A DNA stretch of 64,000 bases, from the NCBI RefSeq assembly GCF_001638985.1, contig NW_017265137.1:461054-525053 (forward strand), in the 5' to 3' direction. Position numbers and translations under genes: made by a program. The DNA is from Phycomyces blakesleeanus NRRL 1555(-). Taxonomy: Eukaryota > Mucoromycota > Mucoromycetes > Mucorales > Phycomycetaceae. Positions 41,867 through 55,900 of the stretch are shown in pieces (position 1 is the first letter of the stretch; every line of letters starts with the position of its first letter). The notes beneath the pieces were generated by a model, which searched no databases, was not told the DNA's origin, and saw only the letters and a program-made list of their open reading frames with translations.

Positions 41867-43510
41867 ATGGCTGAACAAGATGTTATAGGTAGTGAGAGTA
41901 CAGATGACCAAGGTCATGCGGCTGGACCGCAGCCAGGAGAAGGAGTCAGATTACCAAAGCATAAACGACCATTCCTTGCCAAGTTTTCCACAATTCACAC
42001 AGACAAATACCCTCATCAGAATCTTCGACGGGATTTTCCATTACCAAACTTTGATCGCAATCTTACCGTAGAAAAGGCTCGGTTTGAGCCTCAGTCAGCG
42101 GTAGTAATAGTCAATTCTCCAAATCACAGCATCAGCAATGGTAACTCATCCCTACCGAATCCGCCACTCCCACCACTCTCACTTCAGACATCGACCGACT
42201 CCTCGCATGATCTCTTTCTTCCCACTCCTCCTCTTCCTCCTCTCCTTGCTCCCTCTTCACCTATCCTCCAAGCAGCTGGTTCTGACATCCAATCTATTCC
42301 GTCTCCTCTTCAGGGCAACCGAACAAAGTCAACCGAAAGTGAATTTCTACAGTTTCAACAACAACCCCAGCAGCAACAACCTCAGCAGCAACAGCAACAT
42401 CAACAGCAACATCAACATCAACAACCTCAGCAGCAACAACAATCACAGCAATCGCAACAACCCCAGCAGCAGCAGCAGCAGAGACCTTCTTACACAGCAC
42501 CAAAAAAACGAAGACGGCCACCGCCGCCACTAAGTGGAACAGCCACTCCATCCGAAGTCTTCCACCGGAATTTAGTTGACGCTGTTTCCAACGTTGAAGA
42601 CTCGGATGAAAATGAGCGATATGTGTATCCATACAGTAACGGGAATACCACAGACACCACTTGCCATTATCTCGGTGACCCGCGCAGCCAATCACTCTAC
42701 CGTACCCAATCCGTCCGATCAAATCCTGTGCCGAACACTGAACACAGTCTCCCACCTCGTCTCCAAACCACCTCCACTGGATTTCTCCACCAGTTGTTTC
42801 ACAAAACATCCAACAATGACTGGACAGCAGACGAAGATACGTACTCTACTACCAGGCGTGACTCTTCGCATCATCACCACCGCCCGAAGCTTAGGAATTA
42901 TGTGGTCGATCATCCTCACCATCGACCAAAGACAATGGATTCATTTTCTCAGTATACTAAGGGAGATAGCCGGCGTGGATCATCACGGCGTGTTTACTCT
43001 ACCTACACAAATGATGGATATACAAGTGACGACGAGGGTCTTCCACTCCTTCGTCCGGGACGTCCAATTTTACGCAAGCAAAAGTCATGGTAAATTTCCA
43101 AAAAGAAAAGAAAAAGTGATAAGATATATTTCTTACTCATCTATATGTGTCTTTTCTTTCTTTATTATTTTTCATTTTTCTTTAAATAATAATAATTGAT
43201 AATCAATAGCTCGCGTGTGGTTGGAGATACTATTGCTTGTTTGATTGGGGTATTGATTTTCTTGATTGTATTTGGATTGTATCATGCTCAGCCTCTGGAG
43301 AGCATTGCAGTTGAAATGGGAAGAGTACTTGCCTCAGATAAGGAGCTCATATTTGATCTACATGTAAAAGCCAATAATTGGAATTGGTGGACTGTACATG
43401 TAGCAGAAGCAGATATTAGTGTATTTGCCTTTAGTCAGGTTGTTCCGCTTCAATTCAACACTTCTGCACACCCTAATGGTAAAGTCTATAATACATCCAA
43501 GAACAAACAA

Positions 43511-43549
<39 letters not shown>

Positions 43550-44087
43550 AAACAAGGGGATATTTGAATAGATTATGGATTTTACATAAAGACATGTATT
43601 AATAAGTTTGGGGTTTATAAATACCAAAACACAAACAAAACAAAACAAAACAAAAGGTGTGGACCCTGCAGAATACTTAGGTAGCTGTGATCACTTTGAT
43701 GAAGCCTTGGCTTTTCCTTCAGACCACTTCTCTAGGCTAACAGCCAAGGCAATTACACAAATACGTATCAAGTCCCCTGGTGCAGATAAGAGCGGCAATG
43801 AAAGATGGTAAATCATTGTTATGCACATACTTGTTTGTTATTGTTATTTGTTATATTCATTCATACCCTTCATATTACAATCTAACACATCAAGGTCTCG
43901 TATCATTCGTTATCCCTATGGTCTCGTTGCACGTGGGGTTTTAAAATATCGTCCCTTGCCATTTTCCTGGGCCTATTCACAATCCATTGCGATTTGTGAC
44001 GTCGCTAGAGTCGATCCAACGACCGGCAAGGTTTCCGAAGACCCCGATCAGGGCTATTGTCTAAGCTATGGCCAAGTATTCAGGTGA
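41867..44087 (+). CDS. VAC7: Vac7-like vacuolar membrane protein
   Basis: Four exons (41867-43089, 43210-43478, 43657-43807, 43895-44087) give 611 residues. The first about 407 are low-complexity and cytosolic in character: Pro-rich, a Gln/His run at about 164-206, and a basic end PILRKQKSC. One membrane segment follows (about 411-432, DTIACLIGVLIFLIVFGLY). The lumenal C-terminus reads GRVLASDKELIFDLHVKA, then NWNWWTVHVAEADISVFAFS, matching the LEA_2-like domain of fungal Vac7. Yeast Vac7 activates the Fab1-Vac14-Fig4 complex that makes PI(3,5)P2 at the vacuole. Start chosen at the only ATG before the frame. The family call rests on motif and topology, so it is probable rather than certain. 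Confidence 0.78.
42355..42483 (+). repeat. CAG/CAA-CAT coding repeat (polyQ/H)
   Basis: Interrupted cag, caa and cat codons encode a Gln-rich run with His and Pro inside exon 1 of the Vac7-like gene. Codon mixing (cag, caa) suggests the tract is not a recent pure expansion. Confidence 0.9.
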
Positions 44088-44413
44088 CCTGGTTATTCTT
44101 ACACACCCACCAATATTCACGCATTCACAAAACTCATTCATAAATATATATATATATATATACACGAGCATTTACATACACATATCTATAATCATTTTTT
44201 TATCAAGCTGTTTCAATTTCATAAAAATATACATTATAAAGAGAGAATAGAGAAATCAAACGAAAAAACACAAAAGAAAAAAAAAATCCCACGGTTTTGA
44301 TTTCGCGCTCCTTTCTTCATTTTTACCCCTCTTTTGTTTTTTTCTCTTTTATCTCTCTCTCTTTTCTTTGCTTTTATTTTCATATATAAATAATAATAAT
44401 AGTAATTAATAAT

Positions 44414-45723
44414 ATGAGTAACCTTGTCGTATATGGTGGTGCTGGTGCTCTTGGACGCTCTGTTGTAACCTTTTTTAAAGAAAAGGGCTGGGTAAATTTT
44501 TATAGACACAAATTGAAATAAAATAAATTGTAATAAAAATGAGGGGAAAATAGCAGACCAAAAAATAAAATAAAATAAAAAACGTGGGGCTCAGGGGAGT
44601 TACTATTGATATTGATATTGATATTGATATTCTTATTCTTATTATTTTTATTTTTATTATTATAATTATTATTATTATAATTATCAGACAGTTACTAGCA
44701 TTGACTTGGTTGAGAATGTCAGTGCAGATCACAATGCCATTGTTAATCCTAATGCCACACTTCAAGACCAAGCTAAAGAAGTCCAGGACAACCTTGCCAG
44801 TTTTCTAGGCGCCAAAAAACTTAAAGCTATTTTGTGTGTTGCAGGTGGTTGGGCAGGTGGAAATGCTGCCAGCAAAGGTATATCTGATTTTCTTTATTTC
44901 CTTCTTATTTTATTGCCTTTAGCTTTCAAATCACATCACGACTTGTTAGACAATCGATTCTTTCTTTATTGTCTGTTTTGTATTTAAAATAGCAATAGCA
45001 ATAGCAATAACAATAATAATAGTAATAATTAATTTTGGTTACTGCCATAGACTTTTTGGCCAACTCTGAGTTGATGTGGAAGCAGAGTGTTTACTCTTCT
45101 TTTATTGCTGCCCAGGTAGCCGCTCGTCATCTTGAAAGGTTAGTACAATAACGAATGATTATTTCTCTCTCTTTATTATCATTACTATTATCATAACAAT
45201 TGACTCATGAATTTGCAGTGATGGTCTTTTGACATTGACAGGTGCCTTGGCCGCAAATGGCCCTACTCCTGGCATGATCGGCTATGGTGTTGCTAAAGCT
45301 GCAGTTCATCATCTTGTAAAAGACTTGGCTAGTCCCGGTAGTGGTTTACCCCCCAATGCCAAAGTTACTGCTGTCTGCCCGTGAGTTGGTTATACCAAAT
45401 GGTTTCTTTTTGATGCTTTATACTAATGAATTTTTTTTTTAAAAATAGAGTTACTCTTGATACTCCAATGAACAGAAGTGGAATGCCTAAAGCCGATTTT
45501 TCATCCTGGACACCTACCGAGACTGTTGCAAAGTAAGTCATATTGATTAATGTAATCTTTGTCTTGTGGTAATACTTTAATTCATTTCTTCTTCTTTTCT
45601 TTCATCGTCATATGCGTATATAGACAATTGTATGCATATGCAACCGGAACTGCTGCTTTGACTAGCGGGAGTCTTTTGGAAGTAGTTACAAAAAATGGAG
45701 AGACTACATTCAAGGAAATCTAA
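44414..45723 (+). CDS. QDPR: dihydropteridine reductase (quinoid)
   Basis: Six exons (44414-44491, 44688-44877, 45051-45138, 45219-45380, 45449-45532, 45624-45723) give 233 residues, close to the 240-odd of animal enzymes. It is a short-chain dehydrogenase: NVVYGG-type nucleotide site read here as [25 protein letters not shown], and the catalytic pair in [15 protein letters not shown] (Tyr-x3-Lys). It reduces quinonoid dihydrobiopterin to tetrahydrobiopterin with NADH in the cytosol, supporting aromatic amino acid hydroxylases. The following frame [19 protein letters not shown] is the typical QDPR C-terminal region. It lies 326 bp after the Vac7-like gene, same strand. Presence supports an early-diverging fungus. 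Confidence 0.93.
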
Positions 45724-46569
45724 GTTTAATAAGATCCATTAATCCTATTATTTAATGTTGATACTATCAACTAAAGAAGTCTGATGTATAAGCACAATGT
45801 TTATGGAGTATACTAATAAATTGCACCAAAAAAAAGAAAAAAGAGAGGGAGACAGATGATGACCTACTATTATATATCTCGTTATTAGAGTCAAAATAAC
45901 AATAGAACAATCAAATGATTCAAAGGCCATTGAATACATGGACAAGATGGCATTGTTGAATATTGTCTGGCATTGTATTTTCTTTTTTAGTTCTACAAAT
46001 GACAAGTAACAAACTAAATCCCCTCTAAATCACTCACTTATAATTGAACAGCTCTTTAAGTCCTTCTACCGTACAACACTCTATATATAAAATACTGCCT
46101 TAAGATTCTTTATCAATTCTCTAATTATAGGGCATAAAGGTTAAACGAAAGCACATTTGGATAAAATGAAAATAAGATCCAAATAAAACTTGTAGAACTC
46201 AGGAGTCATTCATTTCAACCGAATGCATAAAATTTGAACTCACTGTCACACACAGCCAAACCTTAATACATGTACAAAGAGCCATTTATCCAGACTCTTT
46301 GACGGCGTCTAATAAGCCAAGACCATCAAAGTTACATACTAGATACATGTCCAAGTCATTCTTGTAACAGAAATACAAACTTTAATGCGGAGGCAATAGA
46401 AACATTGTCTGTTTTACAAGTCAGATCTCGGATGACGGGGACGAATACACATCATCAAGCTTTTACTTGGCGTTCATTCTATATTCCCTTTTTGTTTGTA
46501 AACTATAAATACACAGTTATTCCCAGCTAAATATTCAATTAAACATCTTCTTTTCAAAAAAAAAGCAAT
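45724..46569. other. intergenic region
   Basis: About 850 bp between the reductase and the lectin-like gene. No ORF, repeat or RNA gene was recognised; the part just upstream of 46570 is the presumed lectin promoter. Confidence 0.6.
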
Positions 46570-47087
46570 ATGACTTACGGACCCCTTTACTTTATCAAAA
46601 GCCACTTTAACGGCCGTGTCATCGATGTCGAGGAAGGTTCCACTGAGGTAAGGAAATAATCTTACTAGGAATACTTTAGAGCACACAATAATAGTTATCA
46701 TAATCATAATCATAATCATTATAGGATGATGCCACCATCATTGTCTATACTCAAAAATCCGAGGATTGCTTGAACCAGCTGTGGCGCTATGAAGACGGTT
46801 ACTTTATTAATGCCAAATCTGCCAAGGCTCTTGATATCCGTGGTGGTGAGATGAACGAGGAGTCCCAAATATGCCAGTGGCAACAGAAGCAGCCGGAAGA
46901 GGCCGCAAACCAGCGCTGGTCTATTGATGAAGAGGGTTATATCTTCTGTGATGCTAGACCCGACTTGGTCTTGGACATTGCTGGCGGTGAGGATGATGAT
47001 GGTGTTCCTGTAATTCTCTACGGAAAGCGTGAGGGTGAAGTTGCCAGTAACCAGAGATGGTACTTGGTAGAATGTGAACTTTACTAA
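46570..47087 (+). CDS. small beta-trefoil (R-type) lectin-fold protein
   Basis: Two exons (46570-46647, 46725-47087) give 146 residues with no signal peptide. Three sequence repeats of a beta-trefoil are visible: GPLYFIKSHFNGRVIDVEEG, then DGYFINAKSAKALDIRGGE, then EGYIFCDARPDLVLDIAGGE. Each is followed by a Q-x-W-like motif (NQLWRY, NQRWSI, NQRWYL). This is the carbohydrate-binding RICIN-type fold alone; no enzymatic domain is attached. Cytosolic fungal lectins of this size are common and some act in defence against grazers, but the ligand here cannot be told. Confidence 0.88.
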
Positions 47088-50000
47088 GTATTTTTCTTTA
47101 AAAGAAAAGAAAAATCCATGTAAAATGAGAGAAAGTATCGACACTTTGTACAAAATAAAATAAGCAATACTCTTTTTTTTTTAAAAAAAAAACAACGATT
47201 TTAGAATGATTTTATCGAGGAGTACATAGAGCAGTGTAGAGTTGGGAATATGTCTTGTAAGATAGAAGGAAAGTATGCTTTATTGACAGTTCAGGATCAC
47301 ATTAATAGGTTTAGGTGGATTGAAGTACAGTGTCAAGCAAGGACCATTAAACGATGTTTATTGACTTCCTGGGCGTATTATATTATTATGTAATGTTTTA
47401 TTGTAATATATAGACTAGACTAATACAGCACAAGTTAAACCATACCTAGTATTAAACCCGATAATCGAATAACATCAAATGTAGACAAAACTCAACAGTC
47501 TTCTGGGTACTGATTCAAGCATTTGATATAACATCCTTGTAGATGATTCAGAAGGCTTGCTATTTCATCAATTCCATATCCCTACCAATATTCACAACAC
47601 TTGGGATTTCTTTTTGGTTCAAAGACGCTCTCCGTTTAGCCTTTACAAAACTAGCTGGTGTATTTCTCTACCAGCTGAATTTTCTATGCAGATTGTTACA
47701 CCAGAGTATAGATGTTTCAATTGTGTAAAAGCGTTTAATCAAAAGTTTACCTTTTATCAAAAAATAAATATATTAATCATACCACAAATAATAATCAAAT
47801 TCCAGAAATATCTTGAGCGTATTCAAACACACTTTTATGTGATTCAAGTATAAATCTTATGAAATGTACTTTATATGAAACAAAGCATACTTGAACATAT
47901 AATAAAGGGAGCAGGAAAAGAGAAACTAGAAGAAGGGTATATACTTGTAATATTCAGCACTATTTAAGGTACAGATTTAGCGGTCATAGTAGCAGCGATG
48001 AATGAGCCGCCATAGAGGATCAGGGCTCCATATGTTTGCCAGTTTGCTCAATTCTCTTGTTATTGTTATAAAGAATAAAGAGTTATTATATTAGATAAAC
48101 CGACAAGAGTAGACTAGTATTAGCATAAAAATAAAAATAAAAGTATATGGTCAGCTCAAAATAAGATCTCGATTTTTCTTTTGATTTTTGATTTGTATGT
48201 AAAAACAAAGAAAGAGATGGAAAGACTGTTGATTGTTGATACGCTATATTTCAAGACTATACGATAATTTTGTGGCACAGATTTATACCAAAAGTATCTT
48301 TAATAGACGCTCTAAAATGTCATGAAAGGGGTAATTATATTGTAGAAGTACAAGAAGTCATGAGGTGTTTGTAACCGGAGAACGCCACGGAAGTCTATTG
48401 TAATTCATGGTAAACAAACATAATTTTCTCTTGAAATAATAATAGTGATACAATAAAATACATATGACAAAATGAGAAAGGCCGAGACTATAACTAGAGA
48501 AAAGAAAAAACCACACATATGATGTAAGTAGTGGAACCTGTGTTACTGGCAAGTATCTTGGAAAGTAAGTGGTATAATAAATTCAGAGAACTTCTTTAAT
48601 GATGTCCTGGGATTAAGAGCAGACTCGGAAATACCCACTGTACTGTGTTTGACAAAGAACATTTAACAAGTGAATCCTGGATCTGAGTGACAGGAATATA
48701 TATATATATCTTTATGTGGTATCAAAGGTACATTGTAGACAGAAAAAAAAAAGTCTTTTTGGTTTATAACCTCCTATACACATCAGTATAGACATGCATT
48801 TTCAGTCCTATGCTATACACCCAAAAAAAAAGGTAATTGACAGTGAAAATGCTATGGTGTACATTTAAATTATTTTAATAAAGTATCATGTAGTGACCAT
48901 TGACTATTCTTTTTTGAAATGATTAGAGTTAAAAGAAACATTAACAGTGAAGGAGAATACAATACTGTTATTCTGGTAGTTGAGACTGATCCATTATACG
49001 GTATCAAAGACACAAGTTCAAATTAGGACATACCCCGAGACAAAAAAATATACATGCTGTAATAGTGTTTTAGAACGTAACCCGAGTCTGTGAGATATAT
49101 ATTTTTTTTAAAATAAATAAATAGAGTTGCTAGGAAGCAAGAGGGACAGTCCAGAAAAGAAAGGGATATAAATAAATAGCGTTCATGTAGTCCCAAAAGA
49201 ATTCTCTTTTATTTAGAAAGTTTGGATAATTAGGCACTATATACTACAATGCAGGTGAATAGTCGAATATCAATTACTTCAGTAAGAATCCCTGATATGA
49301 AACTCGTTATTTTCAAGTTGAACCAAATATCAATTGCTGTTACATTTTGATGTGGCGGTCTGTCTGCTTAATATATGAAAATTTAATGTACCAGTTACGG
49401 AACGGTACCCCATAAACAAGAATAGGCCACGCCAGCCCTCATTTATTTAAAGTACAACATATTAATGACGATGATCCTGTTTATGTTCAAACCCCTTATT
49501 TTTCTCGTACTGCTTTAATGTAATATACCCTATAAATAAATAAATAAACAAATACGTAAAGTGGACGTGTGTAGACACACACACACACACACTACACTTA
49601 GACAAAAAGGTGCAGACGCATGAGTATATAGTGCCCAAAACCAAAAAGTGATCTTCAAATACAGTTGAAGAATGTCAAGATGTGTAAAGTTGAAAACCAT
49701 TATATTTTCTCGAATATATCGAATAATAAGTCCAAATGCCCTATACGATTTACAAATTTATTAATCGACTGGATAATCTTGTAAAATATGGGGTTTCTAA
49801 TAACTACAGGCACCAAATAGCTTATATATGTATATTAAAGTTACAAAAGCACCCAACCAGGTTATGCTCAGTACTTTAAATAAAGTAGCCGACTTGTTGT
49901 TTAATAGCTAACTACTGTCTGTAGCCAAGCACCCAGAGGAAGAAGAGGTATAGGGAGAAGGTGGGCTCTATAAAGGGATAGGATGTTTATTAAACAACTG

Positions 50001-50490
50001 CTATAACTTGTAGTAAGGATTACATGAAAATGAAATATTGTTTGATTTTCGATTCTATAACATTTATCTGCATTTTCTTGTAGTATACAAGTTTTTATTT
50101 GTCTTTTGTAAATGATATATCACCATAGCTACATAGCAGGTTAGTTACGACTTTTAAGAACATAGCTTATATAGTGCCAAGGGATAGTAATTCGATATCT
50201 ATAAACGAGGGCTAGTCGATATTGAAAATGAAATACGTATTTTCTTTGGAAATATAATGTATCGAGAAATGTAAGTTGATAGATATCTTATATAATAATA
50301 ATAATGATGATGGTTGGAAAGTGTATTTGTATCCAGTGTTTCAAAATGTCTGTATTTAATTTTATAATGGTAAGCTAATTCTTATATTATTATAATGAGA
50401 GTGATATATTGATAGAAAGAGGAGAAACACAATAAAAGGGGTATGGATAATACAACACAAAGATCAATGCGATCAAATGAAGGTGGGAAT
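47088..50490. other. intergenic region without supported genes
   Basis: About 3.4 kb. Short coding-like stretches on the minus strand near 47496-47690 and 48000-48080 were seen but no gene could be built from them. An (ac)n tract is at 49577-49592. The rest is AT-rich. Confidence 0.5.
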
Positions 50491-51328
50491 CTAAAGGATA
50501 GGTTCTCCACCTGCTGCTAGTCGCTTCTGGTTCTCAACCTCAGATGGTGGCCAAATAATAGCACTGTCAGTCTTGGGTGCAACATAAGCAGGGCCAACAG
50601 TGTTGTGCTTCTTGTAAGGGTTTTGGATGATCATGAACGGAACGGACTCATAGACGCAGTGGACAGTTGTACCCTAAACAATGATGTAAATAAGCACGAT
50701 TACATTGATCGAGAGACGATTTTTTAGACGACTATCTTACAGGATAATTGGCCATAATTCTGTAATGGTAAAGGCCAGTGTTGTCTTCAACGCCAATGCG
50801 GAATCCAACTTCTCCAACATTGTCCTTCTCTTCATTATTGTACATAGCTAAGGAATGTCAATTAAATTAGAAAATCAGATCAAAAGTCATGCTAAATTTT
50901 GGTGAGAATAGTATATTGACTTACTAATGTTTTCAGCAATGACAAACTGATTGTGTTGGGTGCTGTTGATGATACGAATACGGGTAATGATGTTTGGAGA
51001 GTGAGGGATGTCCTTGTCAACTTCCCAAGCGACTTGCTGAATAGACCCAGCCTCAAAGGCCAAACCTGGATAAGTAGGGTATGTAATTCGGAAGCCTGAT
51101 ACAAAATATAGATATGGATATATATGTAGATGTAGATGTAGATATTAGTGAATGTAATTATAATAACAAATGAGTTACTTTACCAATACAATAGTCTGGA
51201 TTCTTTCGAGGAGGATTGTAGCCATACATCATCAATGCCTCTCCAAGCTCAGCGCGAGGCTGGATAGAAGCTGCTGTTGCAGCAGCTATGCATAGGGAAA
51301 ATATAAGTAGAGCCTGAATGAGTTTCAT
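50491..51328 (-). CDS. small secreted protein, possibly Kre9/Knh1-like
   Basis: Four exons on the minus strand (51184-51328, 50925-51095, 50741-50847, 50491-50673) give 201 residues. Residues 1-20 ([20 protein letters not shown]) are a clear signal peptide. The mature part begins with a short linker, then [33 protein letters not shown] and [14 protein letters not shown], an all-beta pattern with a hydrophobic-Tyr-Pro start. This resembles the Ser/Thr-rich or Kre9/Knh1 N-terminal immunoglobulin-like domain of fungal wall proteins, but I cannot be certain. No GPI-anchor signal is seen. One N-glycosylation site (NST) is present. A cell-wall or secreted role is inferred. Confidence 0.7.
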
Positions 51329-52967
51329 TTATAAAAGCTTGTAATGAAGTAAGAGGAAGATGAAGGATATCGATAACGATTCTGAAGAATATTTATACCA
51401 AATATTTTAGATATTAATAAATTCAAAGTAAATCTTTTTATGGATATCAGATCATTCCAGTTTTGACATTGTATCTTTCAGTGTTTCTTTATTCAAATAA
51501 ATAAAAAAATAAAAAAATAAGACGTTTAGTATTCAGATTTAATACACTAGTACACTATGTACTCGTTAATAACTGCGCTATCTGGGTTTGAGTATGGTCA
51601 GGTTCTATTCAGAAGATACCTACATGTGTACGTTTATTTTATCTGATGTATATTATATATATATATCTCCTGAATAATAAGCTATAGGTATAAGCGATGG
51701 TCAATACTAGATCAACGTATATATATATGTAGATATTGGTACAATACGATATATCAATTGTTGTGATATACATGAATGTAGTCGAGGTGACTGATTATAA
51801 TTATTAACCAATTTTATTTATTTTTTCGTGTAAAAGTAATAATTTGCTATTTCAGATTTAATCTGTGGAAAAAACAAACACCATTATAATACATCTTTCT
51901 TACAACAAATGCGATAAAGTTGGATAATGCAGGCATTGCTTAGTACTCAGGTTAATTACAGTGTCGATTCTTTAAACGTGGAAGATAAGCATATTATATA
52001 TATATATTAACCATATTACTGGGGGAAATGAGTGGCATTTTTATTAAAGATGATAATATCATAGCCAGTTTTTTTTTCAAAACTGCCATCATAACCGTTA
52101 CTAATTTTCCATAATGTGTTATCTATAGCATGTTTATTATCAATAGGCTAATATATAAAAAATGAAGAGTAAGTTTCAGTCAAATATATTGTACAAATAT
52201 ACATATTACTATGAGTGGTTAGTTTTAGTTTTAGTATTATTCTTTTTTCCCTCTTATATATATATAAAAAAGTCAAGCTAAGAAAGTAAACAGGAACATG
52301 GCAACATTCGTGATAAAAATGCTTTGGTAGACGTGAATTTTATACAGTAAACAGAATACAATATAAAATTAGTATTTTTAAAAGAGTCTCGAGACAGAGG
52401 GAAAATCAGAAAAATTTGATTCTAAGCAATGATCATCATCTTAAGCTTTGCTAAAATAAAGTGTATAGTACAGGTAAAGTGTATCACACAAGACATACTA
52501 TAGTTAGATAATTTATTGAACTTAATATCATAGCTATGAGTTCGCCACTATATCATTAGTAATAATAGTACTCTTCCAATCCTGTATCGTTGAAGTGTCA
52601 AAATAGAACAAACAGAGCTCAGTTGGCTACCCAACAAGAAACACACCAATCGTCTTCTATTTAGCTCACCCGAGACATTTTAATGAAATTAAAGAAGTTA
52701 TAAAGTCTAAAGCATCTAAAAAGCTATTTTTATTTAGAAAACTGTTATCTACAGGTTGATAAAAATACACACCCTTTCCAAAATCGCACACTCACATACT
52801 GCACACAAAATGAAAAGTCGATTGTGGCCGATTTGGTCCTGACAGTCACAACTTTAACCGATATGGCAGTTACTGGACTGATTTCACAGACAGAAGGGCA
52901 GTAAAAAGAGAGAAAGAGAAAGAGGGAAAGAGAAAGACCAAGAGAAAGACATAAGCTACTCCCAGCA
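51329..52967. other. divergent intergenic region
   Basis: About 1.6 kb between the divergent secreted-protein gene and COG3. AT-rich, with TA runs near 51655 and 51995. Positions 52900-52950 are a purine-rich (agaaagag) tract in the presumed COG3 leader. No gene was recognised. Confidence 0.6.
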
Positions 52968-55900
52968 ATGGCAAGAGTTACGCGTGGAATCTCCCTTGAA
53001 GACTGGGAAGAGAAAACTCAACTAAGCCAGAAAGAGCAACAAGTTGTATACGAACTTCAGGAAGCATGCTTAGAACTACCCTTACCTACCAACTGGGTAT
53101 GGCTTTTCTTATGCATTCAAATGCTAATACAATAGAAATAAATAAAATAAAATGAATGAATACATTTTAAAAAGAGAAAGTGAAACTAAAAGGGCAATGT
53201 AAAATACTCATGCCATTCATTCCTTACAATGTTAAAAAACAGCATCTCACAGCCACATCCACCTCTCCATCGCTCGCCCTGAATCATTCATCAGGAGTTC
53301 GTACCCCGGAATCATTCTCATCCACACCGACACTAAGTCCCCTGAATGCCGGAGCCTTGTCTAGTAGATTAAGTGCACTTTCACCGCGCTCAAGATCAGC
53401 TATCAACCTTTTGGCTGAAACGACTGCTGCAGATTATGCTGCAGAACAAAGATCTGCCCAAGAGATTGGATCAAATAAACCTATTGAGACGTTACAACAG
53501 TTTTTTGATTGGTTTGCCACAAGAGAGTCTGAAATGGAAAAAGACCAAGAAGACATCTACCGGTAAGTTCATGCAAAAAAAGTATATAAATTGTCTAGAA
53601 CATAAGTTTAAATATACATGATAGAAATTATCTTTCTGTAGTGGTTCTGTATCGAGAGGCATGTGATAATTTCCTTGAAGATTTGCATGGTACACTGGGT
53701 GTATTTGGCGAGCTCGGGGATGAATATGCATTTGTAGAACAAAGGACTCGTGCTTTGCAAACCACCTGCGAGGAGCTATTACAGGAACAGGTATGATATG
53801 CTAGATGAGCGAGAGACAGAAGATTTAAATATGCCCACCTAGGATCGTCTTACACATCTTGCAGACGCACTTGCTGAGAGACTTGCTTATTTCAACCATC
53901 TCGAACCTATTGCAAAATTATTCAACTCTCCTGGAGATGATATTTGTCTGAGACCCGAATTTATAGGGATGCTACAGACATTGGACGAATGCATTGAATA
54001 TATGCAACAGCATGTATGTATTCAGCTATATAACAGTTCTTCTTAATATTGATATTATGAAAAGTGACAACTAAAGTAAAAATACATGCGTCTCTAGGTG
54101 AGCTATCGTGACTCCGAGCTTTATCTTATGCGCTTCAGACAGTGTATGACAAGAGGAATGACCCTGATCAAGATGTATGCTGTTTCAACAATTAAAGCAG
54201 TTGGCTATGAAATGTATAAACAGATGTCGCCAAAGGTAATAATTAATAACAATGATAATGTCATTGCAAAAAAACAAAGTGTATACTCACTGGTCCAAAA
54301 GACCAACGACACTTCTACAAATTTTGGTAAACAGACAAACCTCTTTTACGTAAAATTCAGAGCAATTGCCCCTACCATCAAAACTTTGACAGGTCAGCTT
54401 GAAAAACGCTGCCAAGGCCACAAAGAGTAAGTTGATGTACTATAGTCAATACACATATAAGTAAACTTTGTACGCGAACGCATTAATAACCTGTAAGTTC
54501 AAAATAGATATCAAGCCCTTTATCAAGATATATTGAGCGCCTATTTCCAAACAAGACAACAGCTGTTAAGCCCAGTAATTTCACGAAAGATCCAGCAACT
54601 TGGGCCCAGTGGTGGAGAGCTGGTTCAGTTTGTAAGTTTAATATGTTCATGAAGCTTAATATAATATAATATAATAGTATAATTTAACTCAAATATATTA
54701 TATACGGATTGTATTTTGGTATAGGCACAAAACGGATGTGCTTATATGATGACCCTTTGCTCTGATGAGTTTAACTTGTTTTACAATATGTTCCCTTCTG
54801 GAGAAGAAGATCTATAGTAAGTTTATTGATCCAAGCCATTAATCCCAACGTGCTCTAAAATACAAACATTGCGAACAGCGCCTATCTAGACGAGCTGACA
54901 AGCTATCTTTATGATCATTTGCGCCCCAGAATTATTCATGAAAATAGAATAGAGACTCTATCAGAGCTATGTGGCATATTTCAGGTTTATATCATGCAAG
55001 ACGATTATCAAACTGGTACAAAAGAACATTACTGTAAAGATAAGAGATAATAAGAGAGGATAAGTTTTATTCAAGAAGAAGTTGTTTTTTTAGGAGACGA
55101 ACGTGAGGGCGGTCATCGTCTAATGTTTGGAAATCTTATTCGCAATGTATTGGAGGATGCTCAAGGAAAACTGGTATTCAGAGCACAAAGTTTTATTCAT
55201 CAAGATATTCAAAGCTATCATCCAAAACCAGAAGATTTTGAACTTTCTAAATCGATAGGTGCGCTAGTAAAGATAGTATTACTAAAACACTATCTTACTA
55301 CTAGATACTCATCCGCCCTAATATTATATATATGTAGACAATACAAAGGGATCTGTTATATTAGACCCAGTTACACCCGGTCAGCCGGAATTGAATGCTA
55401 TTGCTGGTACTCCAGCCACTTTGAACATCGAAGATGATGCCTCTGATACACACTCAAAGGGATCATCTGTAGAAGCTTCTTTGCTTCAAATGTCCGAACT
55501 AACGGATGATACACCCCATGTTACTCGAAGGTGGTATCCTGCCTTACAAAACACACTTTGGATCCTTTCAAAACTTTATCGTTGTGTACAAGTAAGAACC
55601 CTTTATATTCAATGTACCCGACCAAGTTTGGAACAAGAGCTTATAGTATACAAATGCGTGTTTCTTAGACAGGTGTATTTGAAGATCTTGCCCAAGAAGC
55701 CGTATCACTGTGCAGTGAGTCATTAAAAAGGGCATCTGATATTATCACAAACACAAAAGTAGGGAAATCTATCAAATTTGAAGTGACCTTTTAAAAATAA
55801 GTTTACTTATATATGTGTCCGTGTGTTTTTGTAGTCTGCTTTGGACGGACAGCTCTTCTTGATAAAACATCTTTTAGTCCTTAAAGAACAACTTGCCCCC

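Noticed and set aside
42294..42809. 171-codon minus-strand ORF opposite the Vac7-like exon 1
   Set aside because: Antisense of the Gln-rich repeat (Val/Ala runs); no independent evidence.
47496..47690. Minus-strand coding-like pieces (RNTPASFVKAKRRASLNQ; GYGIDEIASLLNHLQGCYIK)
   Set aside because: Pieces lie in different frames, no start exon found and no family recognised.
48000..48080. Minus-strand hydrophobic piece NWQTYGALILYGG ending in a stop
   Set aside because: May be the last exon of a small membrane protein, but no upstream exon with a start could be placed.
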